From Trogon surrucura (Eukaryota > Chordata > Aves > Trogoniformes > Trogonidae), in NCBI GenBank assembly GCA_020746105.1, contig CM036618.1, forward strand, positions 97,024,122-97,088,121: DNA of 64,000 bases, in the 5' to 3' direction. The notes beneath the pieces are model-generated. The model was not told the DNA's origin and ran no database searches. It saw only the letters and a program-made list of their open reading frames with translations. Positions within the stretch are counted from its first letter, which is position 1. Every line of letters starts with the position of its first letter. This document shows, piece after piece, positions 62,959-64,000 of the stretch. The translations under genes and the position numbers were made by a program.

Positions 62959-64000
62959 AGACACAGTTATTTTTTTTCTCTATTTAAAGGTAGCTTTGGG
63001 GGGAAAAGAAGCTGCCTGCAGATTCATCTCTCTGCTACTCAGTTACTTCTGACTGGACAGTTTCAGCCTTCCATGCAACTTTGCAGCAGAGACAAGTTTT
63101 AAAGCATTCTGCAAATATTCTACCTTGCACATGGAGACTAAAGCAAATCACTTTTGTATCCTAAAAATTCAGAATCTTAGAAAGAATATAGTAGTGCAGA
63201 ACCTTAAATATGGACTTAAGGATGTGAGTGGGTATCAGGATGACATCTAGCAAAGGCTTGAATTCATCTTATCAAACACTATGAGTACACAGGTCTTCCA
63301 AAGGCTGTTTGTTTCTGATTTAAAGACTACTGTTTTGTAAGCAACAAGTCTTCAATTACACACAAAATGTAAAGTACGAAACTGCAAAACACGTCTTTGT
63401 AACTTATTTTCTTAAGAGAAGTTTCATTCTGACAAGGAAATTATCTGGACAAGTGTCTACGTGTCCTTGAAAGCATTTCCAGAGGAGTTATCGTTTAAAA
63501 CCAATAAAAAAGCCCAACTCATAGACTCATGTATAGTCAAAATACAGCATAGTTACTTTTCTCCAATTCCACGGGACATAAAGGCAGATTTCTAAAAAAG
63601 ATTTGAATTTAATGCCCTATTTTTAAAATTATAATTTTCTGTTCTACAAACAACAATCCAGTTTGAGCCAAAACCCTTCGTGCACTCTATGTCATTGCAT
63701 CAAATATGGTGTTTTATTTACACAATAACTTTCCAACGTCAGATAACATGTTATATGGAAATTACAATTTTTTAATTTCCATATTCTGGTAAACTGGAGC
63801 TGGTATTGACTTTATAATATAACGATGTGTGTATTTACATGCAACAAAACCACCAAGCTGTGCTAAGCACTCAAAGATCTTAATTCCCACATAGCACCAC
63901 CACCCCGGTCTTTTCAAATACAAAGATCTTTGTAAGAGTATTTTTACAAAACGATTCTACAGAGTAAGCCCTTTCTATAGCCCTTTCTGCAGAAATGAGA
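62959..64000. other. Unassigned AT-rich DNA
   Basis: The last kilobase is AT-rich and has no recognisable repeat or open exon. Several AATAAA-type hexamers occur on the minus strand (for example within the complement of 63711-63720), so a 3' UTR reaching in from the right cannot be excluded, but nothing supports it directly. Confidence 0.45.

Noticed and set aside
1-64000. Search for retrovirus-like elements, CRISPR arrays, rRNA and bacterial-type operons.
   Set aside because: No gag, pol or env-like frame, no regular spaced repeat and no rRNA signature were seen. Solo LTRs cannot be excluded without a repeat library.

Overview
This looks like a piece of bird nuclear genome. The evidence is eleven clear fragments of CR1 LINEs, several carrying the CR1 3'-end octamer tail (ATTCTATG or ATTCTGTG units), plus a few very old MIR-like (CORE-SINE) relics. 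There are no Alu, L1 or other mammalian elements, and no bacterial gene organisation. A turtle or crocodilian source is not strictly excluded, but the CR1 subfamilies and low repeat content fit Aves best. I cannot name the species.

I could not recognise a single host protein-coding exon. Apart from CR1 reading frames, the open frames are short, overlap one another on both strands and show no domain or motif I know. The window is therefore best read as intergenic DNA or the inside of one or more large introns.

Layout. 1-4553: unassigned DNA with a T/G-rich tract and a possible CR1 scrap. 4554-5000: CR1, minus strand. 5001-26169: a long stretch without confident repeats except MIR-like relics near 8.2 kb and perhaps 11.4 kb. 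26170-27362: a cluster of three CR1 pieces in mixed orientation (RT piece plus, endonuclease piece minus, young-looking 3' half minus). 31663-31743 and 38493-38600: short CR1 3' ends, minus strand. 41142-41508: a plus-strand CR1 piece lacking its own 3' end, directly abutting a CpG-rich block (about 41570-41905, weaker to 42110) with a GC box and CCAAT box. 45909-47457: the best preserved element, a 5'-truncated CR1 with a 482-codon open frame holding the whole reverse transcriptase core. 50541-50760, 54970-55371 and 62855-62958: CR1 3' ends, plus strand. The last 8 kb is AT-rich with an 18-G homopolymer, an (AT) tract, a 24-bp tandem duplication and a MIR-like relic.

How it fits together. 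The sequence records repeated CR1 insertion over a long period, from fragments with frame breaks to one copy with an intact RT frame. The most gene-like signal is the CpG-rich block near 41.6-41.9 kb, a candidate promoter whose transcript I cannot identify. No retrovirus-like polyprotein, CRISPR array, rRNA or canonical tRNA gene was seen.
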